A stretch of DNA of 64,000 nucleotides from assembly GCF_030547185.1 (NCBI RefSeq), contig NZ_JAUOQR010000008.1, positions 1-64,000 of the forward strand, read 5' to 3'. Every line of letters starts with the position of its first letter. Positions within the stretch are counted from its first letter, which is position 1. A program made the position numbers and the translations under genes. The stretch comes from Neptuniibacter sp. 1_MG-2023. GTDB lineage: Bacteria; Pseudomonadota; Gammaproteobacteria; Pseudomonadales; Balneatricaceae. The notes under the pieces are model-generated. The model was not told the DNA's origin. It ran no database searches and saw nothing but the letters and a program-made list of their open reading frames with translations. Below, one piece after another: positions 55,331 to 64,000 of this stretch.

Positions 55331-56029
55331 TTAACTTGTCACTTTAATAGTGTCGTTATGAGTAATAAATTGAACAAGCCTTAACAAGGCTTGCCGTGAT
55401 GATCTTACATCATCAGCTAAATCTACTATCAACTTGTGCAGATCTTTTTCGTAATCAATATCATAACTTGGTGGAGCATAGGCAACTGAACGTTCAGCAT
55501 CTATACAAGCATGATAAAGAGCCTCACCTAAACGATCGGTACTCCAAGGAAGGTCGGCAATTTCAGGCCAATGGCTATTGCTTCCCATTAAAGTGACACC
55601 CCCATCTTCGGCGGCACTAAAAGTAACATCTTGGGTTTTTAAGGCGTCTAAAGCACAGGTAAAAACCCTCTCATTTAAGATAGGAGCATCAGTACCTATA
55701 ATAATTATTTTTTTATGGCCTTTATCACGTAACTGCTGATCAACTGCCATTATTCGTTGCCCTAAACTACCCTGCGGCTGGGCGAGTACCTCAGCGTCTG
55801 TTAATAGACCTTGCGCCCACTCAATCTCTTCTGGGCCTGCTGGCGATAGCACAACAGGACCTCTCCATTTAGTGGCGTCTTCCAAAGCACAATCCAACAA
55901 AGCAGATGCCAGATTAAACGCTGTCTCTGCTCCCAGTGTGGCAGCTATTCGTTGCTTCCCCTGATTTAGTCTCGGTTGTTTACAAAACACGAGCAGGGTG
56001 GCACCTTCCTGTTGATACTTATTTTTCAC
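55331..56029 (-). CDS. TIGR04282-type transferase (rSAM/selenodomain-associated transferase 1, DUF2064)
   Basis: A 232-residue nucleotidyltransferase-like GT-A protein. The family segments are LLVFCKQPRLNQGKQRIAATLG (in pieces at 13-34), the GSLGQRI motif, the acidic IIIIGTDAPIL (about 107-117) and SAAEDGGVTLMGS. DUF2064 proteins resemble MobA/GT-A sugar nucleotide transferases. This and TIGR04283 usually travel together with a radical SAM gene. It is the first gene of the operon and is divergent from nfsA across 187 bases. Confidence 0.87.
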   Translation of the reverse strand: MKNKYQQEGATLLVFCKQPRLNQGKQRIAATLGAETAFNLASALLDCALEDATKWRGPVVLSPAGPEEIEWAQGLLTDAEVLAQPQGSLGQRIMAVDQQLRDKGHKKIIIIGTDAPILNERVFTCALDALKTQDVTFSAAEDGGVTLMGSNSHWPEIADLPWSTDRLGEALYHACIDAERSVAYAPPSYDIDYEKDLHKLIVDLADDVRSSRQALLRLVQFITHNDTIKVTS

Positions 56030-56216
56030 TAATTATATTTCCACTCAAAACAGTTAAACTGTAGACCTAAGCATAAACGGATAGTTCAAAATGGGGTAAA
56101 GAATTACCCAATTCAACACGGCTTAACAATAAGACTTCTGCTAGCCATAACCCTATGTTACAAATAGCACTTAAAAACTCTTATATACCAATATCTATAG
56201 CACCTCATGGGCAATT

Positions 56217-56954
56217 ATGAATACAGTTATCGAGTTACTTAACTCTCATCGCTCTATCAGAAAATTTAAAGACCAAAAGATCGAGCAAGCATTAATCAAT
56301 AGCGTTGTCCAAGCAGGACAAGCCGCAGCAACCTCCAGTTTTATTCAGGCTTGCACTGTTATTCAAGTAAATGACGAAGGGAATAGAGCAAATATTGCGG
56401 AGTGGGCAGGCAATCAAACTTACGTTAACGACGCCCCAACCTTTCTCATTTTTTGTGCAGATATGAATCGCCATAAGATAAGCTGTGATATGCATGATGC
56501 AGAGATGCTATCGGGCTTCACCGAACAGTTTATTACCGCTACTGTTGATTGCGCGCTCTTCGCCCAAAACGTTGCAATCGCTGCCGAATCAGAGGGATTA
56601 GGTATAGTCTATATTGGTGGAATTCGTAACAAGATAGATTTGGTTTCTGAAACCTTAAATCTGCCCGAGCTCGTTTATCCCGTTTTCGGTATGTGTTTAG
56701 GCTTTCCTGACCAAAACCCTGAAGTTAAACCCCGACTACCCTTAGATATGGTATTAAAACAAGATACCTATGATAGCACTCAAGACAGAGAGCTAATCAG
56801 CGAATACGACCATCAAGTCCGTGAATATTATTTAAATAGAACCGGTGGTCAAAAAGATATGACATGGAGTGAACAGATCTCTGGCATGCTACAGAAAGAA
56901 GCGAGACCGCATATGCTGGCATTTCTAAAAAATCGTGGTTTTTTACAGAAATAA
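56217..56954 (+). CDS. nfsA: Oxygen-insensitive NADPH nitroreductase NfsA
   Basis: An FMN-dependent dimeric nitroreductase that reduces nitroaromatics and quinones by two electrons. The 245 residues match E. coli NfsA: N-terminal LLNSHRSIRKF (residues 7-17), QAAATSSFIQACTVI, IFCADMNRHK, VYIGGIRNKID and the GLCLGFPDQNP-like MCLGFPDQNPEVKPRLP. The C-terminal REYYLNRTGG segment carries arginines that favour NADPH. It is divergent from the transferase 1 operon and followed by the EAL-HDOD gene after 52 bases. Confidence 0.93.
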   Translation: MNTVIELLNSHRSIRKFKDQKIEQALINSVVQAGQAAATSSFIQACTVIQVNDEGNRANIAEWAGNQTYVNDAPTFLIFCADMNRHKISCDMHDAEMLSGFTEQFITATVDCALFAQNVAIAAESEGLGIVYIGGIRNKIDLVSETLNLPELVYPVFGMCLGFPDQNPEVKPRLPLDMVLKQDTYDSTQDRELISEYDHQVREYYLNRTGGQKDMTWSEQISGMLQKEARPHMLAFLKNRGFLQK

Positions 56955-57006
56955 ACACAAACAAAGATATAATTATTAATATACGTATACAGCTAAGGAA
57001 CCGAGA

Positions 57007-58233
57007 ATGACAGATAGTATTGATACAGATGAACCAATGGATCTCCTGTTAGCCCGTCAGCCTGTATTTAATAAAAGTCAGGACGTTGTTGCGTATTTGC
57101 TACTGTACCGTAATGATGACAACTCTTTAACGATTAACGATCATCTCGCCACCTCTTCAGTGATCCTTAATACCTATACGAGCATCTGCCAACATGGTCA
57201 AGTTCGCTCACTACCCTGTTATCTGAAATTAACCGACACAACCTTAATGGCGGAAAACTTTCCTGAACTACCCAAAGAAAACTTCATTCTCGAGATCTTA
57301 GGCCATTCAGAAATAACTCCCGCCCTTATTGAACGTGTTAAAGAGTTAGGAGAGCAAGGTTATCGGCTCGCGCTATCCGAATATAGGCTAGAACCTAAGT
57401 TTGAACCTTTACTCAATCTTGTACATATTCTAAAACTCGATGTGCAATCTATCGGGCTGGATACTCTACCCTCTATAGTTAAACACCTTCGACCCTATAA
57501 CCTAGAATTACTAGCAGACAAAGTCGAGACAAAAGAAGAGTTTCGTCAGTGCTATGAACTTGGCTTTGCTCTTTTCCAAGGGTATTTCTTAAGTAAGCCA
57601 GAGCCTGTCAAAGGTAAAAAATTAGGCAGCAGCAAGGTTCTACTCTTACAGATGATGGTGGAGCTACAAAGCCCTCAAGCAACAGCTCAATCGGTTGAAC
57701 AGATCGTTATTAATGATCCTTTACTCACCTATCGAATCTTACGCGTGGTCAATTCTGCGGCATTCAATTTCCCAAGAGAGATAGAGTCTTTATCTCATGC
57801 GATTAGCTTATTGGGATTTGATCAAATTCGTAAATGGGTCAGCCTCTTCTTAGTCACCGATACCCAAGAAAAACCGGAAGAATTAACACGCTCGATGCTG
57901 GTAAGAGGGCGTATGTGCGAGTTGCTCGCCGAAATGCTTGGCAGAGAGCAACCTATTAATAACTTTATTGCAGGGCTATTTTCAAAACTTGATGCGCTAC
58001 TCGATATGGAGATGCCTGACCTGCTAACACAAGTCTCACTCCAGAACGATGTTAAAGCTGCACTGCTAAACCACGAAGGTCAATTAGGGCAGATCTTAGA
58101 GCAAGTTTGCCAATATGAAAGTGGTGAATTTGATAAAATGACCTTTCTACTAGATAAAGCCTACTATGAGACCGCTTATCGACATAGCTTAAACTGGTCT
58201 CAGCAAGTGATGGCATCACTCAGTGATAAATAA
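57007..58233 (+). CDS. EAL-like/HDOD domain signalling protein
   Basis: A 408-residue cytoplasmic protein of the YuxH/CdgJ type. The N-terminal EAL-like domain (about 12-200) begins LLARQPVFNKSQDVVAYLLLYR; the EAL triad is lost (AYLLLYR, then SEYRLEP in place of D-D-F-G), so it should not hydrolyse cyclic di-GMP. Residues about 200-400 form an HDOD domain (LLQMMVELQSPQATAQSVEQI, RVVNSAAFNF, GFDQIRKWVSLFL). Such proteins transmit signals in motility or biofilm control, possibly by binding cyclic di-GMP or partners. The neighbouring pili genes 30 kb away give weak context. Confidence 0.9.
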   Translation: MTDSIDTDEPMDLLLARQPVFNKSQDVVAYLLLYRNDDNSLTINDHLATSSVILNTYTSICQHGQVRSLPCYLKLTDTTLMAENFPELPKENFILEILGHSEITPALIERVKELGEQGYRLALSEYRLEPKFEPLLNLVHILKLDVQSIGLDTLPSIVKHLRPYNLELLADKVETKEEFRQCYELGFALFQGYFLSKPEPVKGKKLGSSKVLLLQMMVELQSPQATAQSVEQIVINDPLLTYRILRVVNSAAFNFPREIESLSHAISLLGFDQIRKWVSLFLVTDTQEKPEELTRSMLVRGRMCELLAEMLGREQPINNFIAGLFSKLDALLDMEMPDLLTQVSLQNDVKAALLNHEGQLGQILEQVCQYESGEFDKMTFLLDKAYYETAYRHSLNWSQQVMASLSDK

Positions 58234-58251
58234 ACACCTTTTCGAATCCTA

Positions 58252-58995
58252 ATGCATTTATTAGATAATATTGAGCTATCTCTGCTCCTAATCCTATCTT
58301 CTGCAGTAACTTCATTTATAACTGCAGCGATGGGAATAGGCGGAGGGGTGCTTCTCTTAGCTATTCTAGCCTCAGTTCTCCCGCCAGCGGCCCTTATACC
58401 TGTCCACGGCCTCGTCCAGCTTGGTTCAAATGGAAATAGGGCTTGGATGACCAAACAGCATACCGACTGGACCATGGTTAAATTCTTCTCCATCGGCGCT
58501 TTGCTAGGTGCCCTTTGCGCCTCATTTATTGTGATTCAGCTTCCACTTGTTTTAATTCAATTGAGCGTAGCGTTCTTCATTTTATATCTAATTTGGGGAC
58601 CAAAACCAAAACAGCAGCAGATGGGTAATAAAGGCTATCTATTGGCTGGGTTAGGGACAACACTGATCTCAATGTTTGTTGGCGCAACCGGCCCCCTTGT
58701 TGCAGGTTTTGTGCATCGCCAAAGCTACGATAAATTTACCACGACCAGCACCTTTGCAACCTGTATGAGCCTGCAACATCTTCTAAAAATACTTGTATTT
58801 ACATTTGTTGGCTTTGCATTTTGGGAGTGGCTACCTTTAGCCATATTGATGATTTTAGGTGGCATCTTCGGCACTTGGCTAGGGCTGAAAATGTTACATA
58901 AAATACCCACTAAGTACTTTTCCAATATTTTTAGAGTCGTGATTACCTTGCTCGCCATACGCTTACTGTGGCAAGCGGTTGAGAGCTTACTCTGA
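58252..58995 (+). CDS. TauE/SafE-family sulfite exporter-like permease
   Basis: A 247-residue inner-membrane permease with about seven to eight hydrophobic segments. The first repeat has FITAAMGIGGGVLLLAIL (residues 23-40) and the second TTLISMFVGATGPLVAGFV (about 137-155), the duplicated glycine-rich motifs of the family, followed by TFATCMSLQHLLKIL. Members export sulfite, sulfoacetate, taurine-derived or other small anions; the substrate here is unknown. It lies 18 bases after the EAL-HDOD gene. Confidence 0.88.
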   Translation: MHLLDNIELSLLLILSSAVTSFITAAMGIGGGVLLLAILASVLPPAALIPVHGLVQLGSNGNRAWMTKQHTDWTMVKFFSIGALLGALCASFIVIQLPLVLIQLSVAFFILYLIWGPKPKQQQMGNKGYLLAGLGTTLISMFVGATGPLVAGFVHRQSYDKFTTTSTFATCMSLQHLLKILVFTFVGFAFWEWLPLAILMILGGIFGTWLGLKMLHKIPTKYFSNIFRVVITLLAIRLLWQAVESLL

Positions 58996-59013
58996 TAAAA
59001 AAAACCATAAACT

Positions 59014-59054
59014 AAAGACAAAAAAAGGGCCGATGGAATATCCATCAGCCCTTA
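59014..59054. terminator. Terminator between the TauE-type gene and ilvD
   Basis: GGGCCGATGGA and TCCATCAGCCC form an imperfect stem (one mispair) flanked by A and T runs on each side. It lies between the convergent stops at 58995 and 59073. Confidence 0.8.
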
Positions 59055-59072
59055 TTAGATTGTGCAAAAACC

Positions 59073-60905
59073 TTAATCGAGCATGCTCAGATCACGCACG
59101 GCACCTTTGTCAGCCGATGTAGCCAACAAAGCATAAGCCTTCAGCGCCGCAGACACTTTACGCGGACGCTCTTGAACAGGTTTCCATCCCAATTTATCTT
59201 GCTCTACACGACGAGCTGCAAGCTCTTCATCTGACAACAGAACATCGATTGTACGGTTAGGAATGTCGATCCGAATACGATCTCCATTACGTACTAAACC
59301 AATTGCACCACCAGCCGCCGCTTCAGGGGACACATGGCCAATAGATAGGCCAGACGTACCACCGGAAAAACGACCATCAGTTAATAGTGCGCAGGCTTTA
59401 CCTAAGCCTTTAGATTTAATATACGAGGTTGGATAAAGCATCTCCTGCATACCTGGACCACCCTTAGGCCCTTCGTAACGCACGATTACAACATCGCCTG
59501 CTTTAACTTTATCATCCAGAATGTTGGCAACAGCCTCATCTTGAGATTCAGTAATATGTGCAGGACCTTCAAATACAAGAATAGACTCATCAACACCAGC
59601 AGATTTAACAACGCAACCATCCACAGCAATATTACCGTGCAAGACAGCCAAACCACCTTCTAAGGAGTACGCATTTTCGATCGAACGGATACAACCATTT
59701 TCACGATCACCATCCAATGTAGGCCAACGTGTTGCTTGGCTGAATGCAGTCTGAGTTGGGATACCTGCAGGGCCTGCCTTATAAAATTCCATTATTTCTG
59801 GTGAAGGGTTCCGCATAATATCCCATTTATCTAGCGCATCCTTCATTGTAGCTTCATGCACAGTAGGGACATCTGTATGTAAGCGACCAGCTCGATCTAG
59901 CTCACCCAAAATACCCATAATTCCGCCTGCGCGATGCACATCTTCAACATGGTATTTAGGGGTATTTGGCGCCACTTTACATAGCTGAGGAACAACGCGT
60001 GAAAGACGATCTATATCTTTCATCGTAAAGTCGATCTCTGCTTCCTGAGCAATCGCTAAAAGGTGAAGAATGGTGTTGGTAGAACCACCCATAGCAATAT
60101 CTAGTGTGATCGCATTTTCAAACGCTTTAAAGCCAACAGAACGAGGCAATACACCTTCGTCATCCTGTTCATAATACTTCTTCGCCATCTCAACAATGGT
60201 ACGACCGGCCCCTAAAAATAGCTGCTCGCGATCTGCATGGGTAGCGACTACAGTCCCATTACCTGGAAGCGCCAAACCTAGAGCTTCAGCAAGACAGTTC
60301 ATAGAGTTGGCCGTAAACATACCCGAGCAAGAGCCACAAGTAGGGCAGGCTGAACGCTCAACTGCATCCACCATCTCATCTGTCGCATCAGGGTCTACCG
60401 CCAGAACCATTGCATCAACCAGATCCAATTTATGCTCAGACAGTTTAGTTTTGCCCGCCTCCATAGGTCCACCGGAAACAAAGATAACTGGGATATTTAG
60501 GCGCATAGCTGCCATCAACATTCCCGGTGTGATCTTGTCACAGTTAGAGATACAGACCAATGCATCCGCACAGTGAGCATTGACCATATACTCAACAGAG
60601 TCGGCAATAATATCTCGGGACGGCAAAGAATAAAGCATGCCGTCATGACCCATTGCGATACCATCATCGACCGCAATCGTATTAAATTCTTTTGCTACGC
60701 CACCCGCCTTTTCAATTTCGCGTGCAACAAGCTGTCCCATGTCTTTAAGATGTACGTGACCTGGAACAAATTGAGTAAACGAGTTAGCCACAGCAATAAT
60801 AGGCTTGTGGAAATCCTCATCCTTCATACCGGTCGCACGCCATAGCGCACGCGCACCCGCCATATTACGACCCGCAGTCGATGTCTTAGAGCGATATTGA
60901 GGCAT
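59073..60905 (-). CDS. ilvD: Dihydroxy-acid dehydratase
   Basis: An iron-sulfur enzyme that dehydrates 2,3-dihydroxy-isovalerate and -methylvalerate in valine, isoleucine and leucine synthesis. The length of 610 residues is typical. The cluster and Mg sites include [12 protein letters not shown] (about 120-131), [19 protein letters not shown] (about 189-207) and the C-terminal [27 protein letters not shown]. It is probably monocistronic. IlvY, a regulator of the same pathway, is encoded at the other end of the window. Confidence 0.98.
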   Translation of the reverse strand: MPQYRSKTSTAGRNMAGARALWRATGMKDEDFHKPIIAVANSFTQFVPGHVHLKDMGQLVAREIEKAGGVAKEFNTIAVDDGIAMGHDGMLYSLPSRDIIADSVEYMVNAHCADALVCISNCDKITPGMLMAAMRLNIPVIFVSGGPMEAGKTKLSEHKLDLVDAMVLAVDPDATDEMVDAVERSACPTCGSCSGMFTANSMNCLAEALGLALPGNGTVVATHADREQLFLGAGRTIVEMAKKYYEQDDEGVLPRSVGFKAFENAITLDIAMGGSTNTILHLLAIAQEAEIDFTMKDIDRLSRVVPQLCKVAPNTPKYHVEDVHRAGGIMGILGELDRAGRLHTDVPTVHEATMKDALDKWDIMRNPSPEIMEFYKAGPAGIPTQTAFSQATRWPTLDGDRENGCIRSIENAYSLEGGLAVLHGNIAVDGCVVKSAGVDESILVFEGPAHITESQDEAVANILDDKVKAGDVVIVRYEGPKGGPGMQEMLYPTSYIKSKGLGKACALLTDGRFSGGTSGLSIGHVSPEAAAGGAIGLVRNGDRIRIDIPNRTIDVLLSDEELAARRVEQDKLGWKPVQERPRKVSAALKAYALLATSADKGAVRDLSMLD

Positions 60906-61078
60906 TAGATTGACCTTTGAAGTTATAAAGTTTTATTTAGCTGATTGCCGATTATAGCAGAATGAAGAGCTAAGCCACCTGCATATATATTGTTTTCTAT
61001 GCAACAGAACATGCCAATAATTGATTTACCCATTCTTTGTCTAAACTGTAAGTAACAATATACAAGGGAGGGAACGTT

Positions 61079-62188
61079 ATGCGTATTGGCATTCCTAAGG
61101 AAATCAAAGTCCATGAGTACCGTGTAGGGCTAACACCTTCTGGCGTCAAACTGCTGTGCCAACAAGGACATTCCCTTTTTATAGAAACAAACGCGGGGGA
61201 ACAAATAGGCTTTAGTGATCAGCAATACCAACAAGCTGGCGCAACGATCTGTCACCAAGCAGAGGAGATATGGAAGCACGCGGAACTAATCGTTAAAGTA
61301 AAAGAGCCACTTAGCTCTGAAATACCCTTTTTACGCCCAGATCATGTTTTATTTACCTATCTACACTTAGCCGCCAACCAGCCTCTTACCGATGCCCTTT
61401 TAATCTCCGGATGTACAGCTATCGCCTATGAAACAATCACGGATAAAAACAACCGATTACCTTTACTAGCCCCCATGAGCGAAGTCGCCGGTCGAATGTC
61501 CATCCAAGCCGGCGCCCACTGTTTAGAAATATCTCAACAAGGTCGGGGCGTTTTGCTCGGAGGCGTTCCCGGCGTGGCAGCAGGAAAAGTTGCAATTCTA
61601 GGTGGTGGTATGGTGGGAACGAACGCTGCGATGATGGCCTTAGGCTTAGGCGCAGATACTACTATTTTCGATAATTCACCAGATAGACTGCGTGAACTCG
61701 ATACACTCTTCCACGGCAGATTAAAAACCCAATACGCAACGAGTGATAGCATATATAAAGCCGTTACCCACAGCGATCTAATTATCGGCGCGGTCCTTAT
61801 TCCTGGCGCAGCCGCCCCTAAGCTAGTGTTAAATGATCATCTAAAAGATATGCAAAAGGGAACAGTGTTAGTTGATGTTGCTATAGACCAAGGAGGATGT
61901 TTTGAAAGTAGCCATGCCACAACCCATACAGAACCCACATTCACAAAAGAAGGCATAGTTCATTATTGCGTCGCTAACATGCCAGGAGCCGTCGCACGCA
62001 CATCTACAATGGCACTCACCAACGCAACTTTGCCCTATATTATTCAATTGGCAAATAATAGCTGGGAAAGCGTTCTCAAAGGAGATGAAAACTTTGCAAA
62101 AGGACTAAATATTGCTAAGGGCAAACTGTTTTGCAAAGGTGTCGCAACCGCATTTAATCTCCCGCTCCATGCTACGACTGAACTATAA
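61079..62188 (+). CDS. ald: Alanine dehydrogenase
   Basis: An NAD-dependent enzyme that interconverts L-alanine with pyruvate and ammonia. The 369 residues contain the N-terminal GIPKEIKVHEYRVGLTPSGV (residues 4-23), the catalytic Lys in VKVKEPL (about 75), His in LHLAANQPLTDA (about 96), and the Rossmann loop VAILGGGMVGTNAAMMALGL (about 169-188). The ATG follows a strong GGGAGGGA. It could support use of alanine as carbon or nitrogen source. It is divergent from ilvD across 173 bases. Confidence 0.97.
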   Translation: MRIGIPKEIKVHEYRVGLTPSGVKLLCQQGHSLFIETNAGEQIGFSDQQYQQAGATICHQAEEIWKHAELIVKVKEPLSSEIPFLRPDHVLFTYLHLAANQPLTDALLISGCTAIAYETITDKNNRLPLLAPMSEVAGRMSIQAGAHCLEISQQGRGVLLGGVPGVAAGKVAILGGGMVGTNAAMMALGLGADTTIFDNSPDRLRELDTLFHGRLKTQYATSDSIYKAVTHSDLIIGAVLIPGAAAPKLVLNDHLKDMQKGTVLVDVAIDQGGCFESSHATTHTEPTFTKEGIVHYCVANMPGAVARTSTMALTNATLPYIIQLANNSWESVLKGDENFAKGLNIAKGKLFCKGVATAFNLPLHATTEL

Positions 62189-62261
62189 ATTATTGATAAC
62201 CTCTTGATCACTGGATGACTGCACTCTACCCTGTAAAACATCTAAAAGTTTGGGGTTAAGC

Positions 62262-62510
62262 ATGTCAAGTATCGATAAAAAAGAGATCCGTTCAGATAAA
62301 TGGATGAACTTACTGATAAAAACCGGACTCCCTATTGCCTTTATTAGCATTATTTCATTATGGGTGGGTTGGTATTTTAAAATTCCAGAACTAGGCAACT
62401 TGTTTATCATCACCGCAGCCACCGCACTCACATTGGGTATGATCTACAATGTTCGGTTTGTCATTCTCTCTGTACGTCAAATCAAAGCTAAGCAGGCGAA
62501 AGAGAAATAA
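62262..62510 (+). CDS. Small two-helix membrane protein
   Basis: An 82-residue protein with a charged N terminus (SIDKKEIRSDKWMN), two hydrophobic helices (about 22-42 and 46-70) and a Lys-rich tail (RQIKAKQAKEK). The ATG at 62262 follows GGGG; a TTG four codons earlier is in frame. I do not recognise a family. It lies 73 bases after ald and 75 bases before the next small membrane protein, so it may be part of that transcript. Confidence 0.75.
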   Translation: MSSIDKKEIRSDKWMNLLIKTGLPIAFISIISLWVGWYFKIPELGNLFIITAATALTLGMIYNVRFVILSVRQIKAKQAKEK

Positions 62511-62585
62511 ACCTCCGGTAGCTTTCCACTTAAGATATAGATCGACTATAGTATTATCAGTGTTATCTAATATAGGGAGAGTATG

Positions 62586-62780
62586 ATGGATAAAAATATT
62601 GGTAATGTTGATAAAGCAATACGCATCATCGTCGGATTAGTGCTGATTGCTTTGGTCTTTGTTGGACCACAAACCCTCTGGGGTTGGATAGGCGTGCCTG
62701 TCATTCTCATCGCAGTGTTTGGCTGGTGCCCTCTCTACAAAATACTTGGTATTAGTACCTGTAAACGCTGCAAAGAATAG
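62586..62780 (+). CDS. DUF2892/YgaP-type small membrane protein
   Basis: A 64-residue inner-membrane protein: N-terminal MDKNIGNVDKAIRIIVGLVL (residues 1-20), two hydrophobic helices, and a C-terminal GWCPLYKILGISTCKRC with three cysteines. This is the typical DUF2892 fold, found alone or fused to rhodanese (YgaP). A second ATG one codon upstream (62583) is possible; AGGGAGA precedes both. The cysteines may bind metal or take part in sulfur handling, which is inference. A strong hairpin ends the transcript. Confidence 0.88.
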   Translation: MDKNIGNVDKAIRIIVGLVLIALVFVGPQTLWGWIGVPVILIAVFGWCPLYKILGISTCKRCKE

Positions 62781-62798
62781 CGAGTAATCAACATCGTT

Positions 62799-62838
62799 TT
62801 ATGGGATGAGTTAACCAACTCATCCCATTTATTTCCCT
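62799..62838 (+). terminator. Terminator hairpin after the DUF2892 gene
   Basis: ATGGGATGAGTT (62801-62812) pairs perfectly with AACTCATCCCAT (62817-62828) around AACC, followed by TTTATTT. It lies about 20 bases after the stop codon. Confidence 0.85.
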
Positions 62839-63005
62839 GTAGGCAATCAATACCCTCTTCACTATTCACTCCCTATACAGTTTATACGCATTAGACTTAC
62901 CTCTATACTTCCAACACGCACCGTTAAGTTAAATAAACATTTCTATTTACTACTTGATAGCGGATACGGGATACTATTCCCATCAATAAAGTATGAGGTT
63001 CTACA

Positions 63006-63281
63006 ATGCTCAACCAGCATTTACGTGTTGCTGTGTTATTTACATCTCTCCTTATAGGTTTTAGTCATAACGCATTTGCAAATGGGCAAGAGAATGTTTT
63101 ATCGCCAAAACAAGCGATGGAAATTGCCACTAAACATGCAGAAGGGAATGTAATCAAAACAGAAGCATCTGAGCATAATGGCAGAGCCGTATACGTAATC
63201 CGTATTGTAAACGAAGGCCGTGTTAAGGATATCTTGGTAGATAGCCTCAACGGTAAAATCGTCAAGCCTGAAAAGGACTAA
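63006..63281 (+). CDS. PepSY-domain periplasmic protein
   Basis: A 91-residue exported protein. A signal peptide (about residues 1-25; LRVAVLFTSLLIGFSHNAFA ending A-x-A) precedes one PepSY domain (about 32-88), with SPKQAMEIATKHAEGNVIK and IRIVNEGRVKDILVDSLNGKIV. Such proteins are often encoded directly beside an OmpR-type two-component system and may be a target or modulator. It is eight bases before the response regulator gene. Confidence 0.92.
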   Translation: MLNQHLRVAVLFTSLLIGFSHNAFANGQENVLSPKQAMEIATKHAEGNVIKTEASEHNGRAVYVIRIVNEGRVKDILVDSLNGKIVKPEKD

Positions 63282-63288
63282 ATCAGAC

Positions 63289-63978
63289 ATGAAATTACTC
63301 GTTGTTGAAGATGATCCAGATCTACGCCGCCAACTCGTAACGGCATTGGGCAGTAATAATTACACTGTAGAAGAAAGTGCTGACGGTGAAGAAGCACTTT
63401 ATATGGGTGAAGAGTATCCCTACGATCTGGCCATTGTCGACTTAGGACTACCTAAGTTATCAGGCATTGAAGTAATTAGAGGCTGGCGTGCGGCAGGCAA
63501 AGAGTTTCCTATTATCATTCTCACTGCACGTGGGGACTGGCAGGACAAAGTAGAAGGTTTAGAGGCCGGTGCAGATGACTATCTAGTCAAACCTTTCCAT
63601 ATGGAAGAGCTGACCGCCCGCCTTAATGCTTTGTTACGACGTGCAGCGGGGCATTCAAAACCGATTCTTGAATTTGGCCCAATTAAAATTGATACCACTG
63701 GACGTGTTGTTTATCGCAACGATGAAGCGGTAAAGCTCACAAGTTACGAATATCGTACCTTTGAATACTTAGTCTTAAATGCGGGCAAAACCATTTCAAA
63801 AAGCGAGTTAACCGAGCACCTTTACCATCAAGATTTTGACCGTGATAGTAATGTGTTAGAAGTCTTTGTGCGTCGATTACGTCAAAAATTAGACCCCGAT
63901 CAAAACCTAGATCCTATTACAACGGTTCGAGGGCTAGGCTATCGCTTTGCATTAAGTACATCTAAGGATAGCGAGTGA
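63289..63978 (+). CDS. OmpR-family response regulator
   Basis: A 229-residue two-component response regulator. The receiver domain (1 to about 118) has acidic EDDPD (residues 7-11), phospho-acceptor Asp51 (in YDLAIVDLGLP), the Thr in ILTARGD and Lys in DDYLVKPF. The winged-helix DNA-binding domain (about 130-225) shows KLTSYEYRTFEYLVLNAG and TVRGLGYRF. It resembles QseB/PhoP-type regulators. The TGA overlaps the putative start of a histidine kinase gene. The stimulus is not evident. Confidence 0.94.
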   Translation: MKLLVVEDDPDLRRQLVTALGSNNYTVEESADGEEALYMGEEYPYDLAIVDLGLPKLSGIEVIRGWRAAGKEFPIIILTARGDWQDKVEGLEAGADDYLVKPFHMEELTARLNALLRRAAGHSKPILEFGPIKIDTTGRVVYRNDEAVKLTSYEYRTFEYLVLNAGKTISKSELTEHLYHQDFDRDSNVLEVFVRRLRQKLDPDQNLDPITTVRGLGYRFALSTSKDSE

Positions 63979-64000
63979 ATGTAAAATCCCCCCTGCACTC
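63975..64000 (+). CDS. Start of a probable sensor histidine kinase (cut by window end)
   Basis: GTG at 63975-63977 overlaps the regulator's TGA (GTGA) and opens the frame M-N-V-K-S-P-L-H, with no stop before the end of the sequence. Position after an OmpR-type regulator strongly suggests a partner kinase, but only eight codons are visible. Confidence 0.5.

Noticed and set aside
52770-56029. Complete arsenosugar operon
   Set aside because: No arsM-like methyltransferase or clear ArsS is present in the window; the locus is described only as related in composition.

Overview
The window is a gene-dense stretch of housekeeping chromosome from a marine-type gammaproteobacterium. The operon order (gshB-tonB-yqgE-ruvX-pyrR-pyrB-pyrC', pilU/pilT/yggS/proC/yggT/yggU/metX/metW, lptM-lysA-dapF-DUF484-xerC-yigB) is the Pseudomonas/Oceanospirillales arrangement. 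The AT-leaning base composition and the mix of IlvY, NhaR, Epd, HDOD and TVP38 proteins suggest an Oceanospirillaceae-like organism; this is an inference from gene content, not from a marker gene. I see no rRNA, tRNA, CRISPR array, insertion sequence or prophage.

Layout. 0.3-7 kb: phospholipid synthesis (pssA), a patatin lipase divergent from ilvY, a fatty-acid hydroxylase/thioesterase pair, a near-empty 0.75-kb stretch, a BI-1/YccA membrane protein and nhaR. 7-14 kb: a minus-strand carbon block, tkt-epd-pgk-fba, divergent from metK. 14-23 kb: a Cache-GGDEF-EAL signalling protein, rsmE, gshB, a TonB-like protein, yqgE, ruvX, and the pyrimidine genes pyrR, pyrB and a catalytically dead dihydroorotase homologue. 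23-32 kb: the twitching ATPases pilU/pilT, then yggS, proC, yggT, yggU (apparent ATT start), metX, metW, a DUF4426 protein, rdgB and hemW. 32-38 kb: a membrane protein and the lptM-lysA-dapF-DUF484-xerC-yigB run, divergent from cyaY, whose promoter carries a good Fur box.

38-50.6 kb is a lipopolysaccharide region: gmhA, waaA, hldE, msbA, a lauroyl-type acyltransferase, three glycosyltransferases and an O-antigen ligase, interrupted by an overlapping FAD-oxidoreductase/aldo-keto-reductase pair. GmhA and HldE make the heptose donor, WaaA adds Kdo, the glycosyltransferases extend the core, MsbA flips lipid A-core and the ligase adds polymer.

50.7-56.0 kb is the most unusual part. A TVP38-type membrane domain fused to a mercuric-reductase-like flavoprotein converges on a four-gene minus-strand operon: a TIGR04282-type transferase, a radical SAM enzyme with extra C-terminal cysteines, an MTA-phosphorylase-like enzyme and a TIGR04283-type glycosyltransferase. 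The two transferase families are those named for arsenosugar or rSAM/selenodomain loci, so the operon may make a 5'-modified ribosyl metabolite. 56-64 kb: nfsA, an EAL-HDOD protein, a TauE/SafE exporter, ilvD, ald, two small membrane proteins, and a PepSY protein/response regulator/histidine kinase module cut by the window end.
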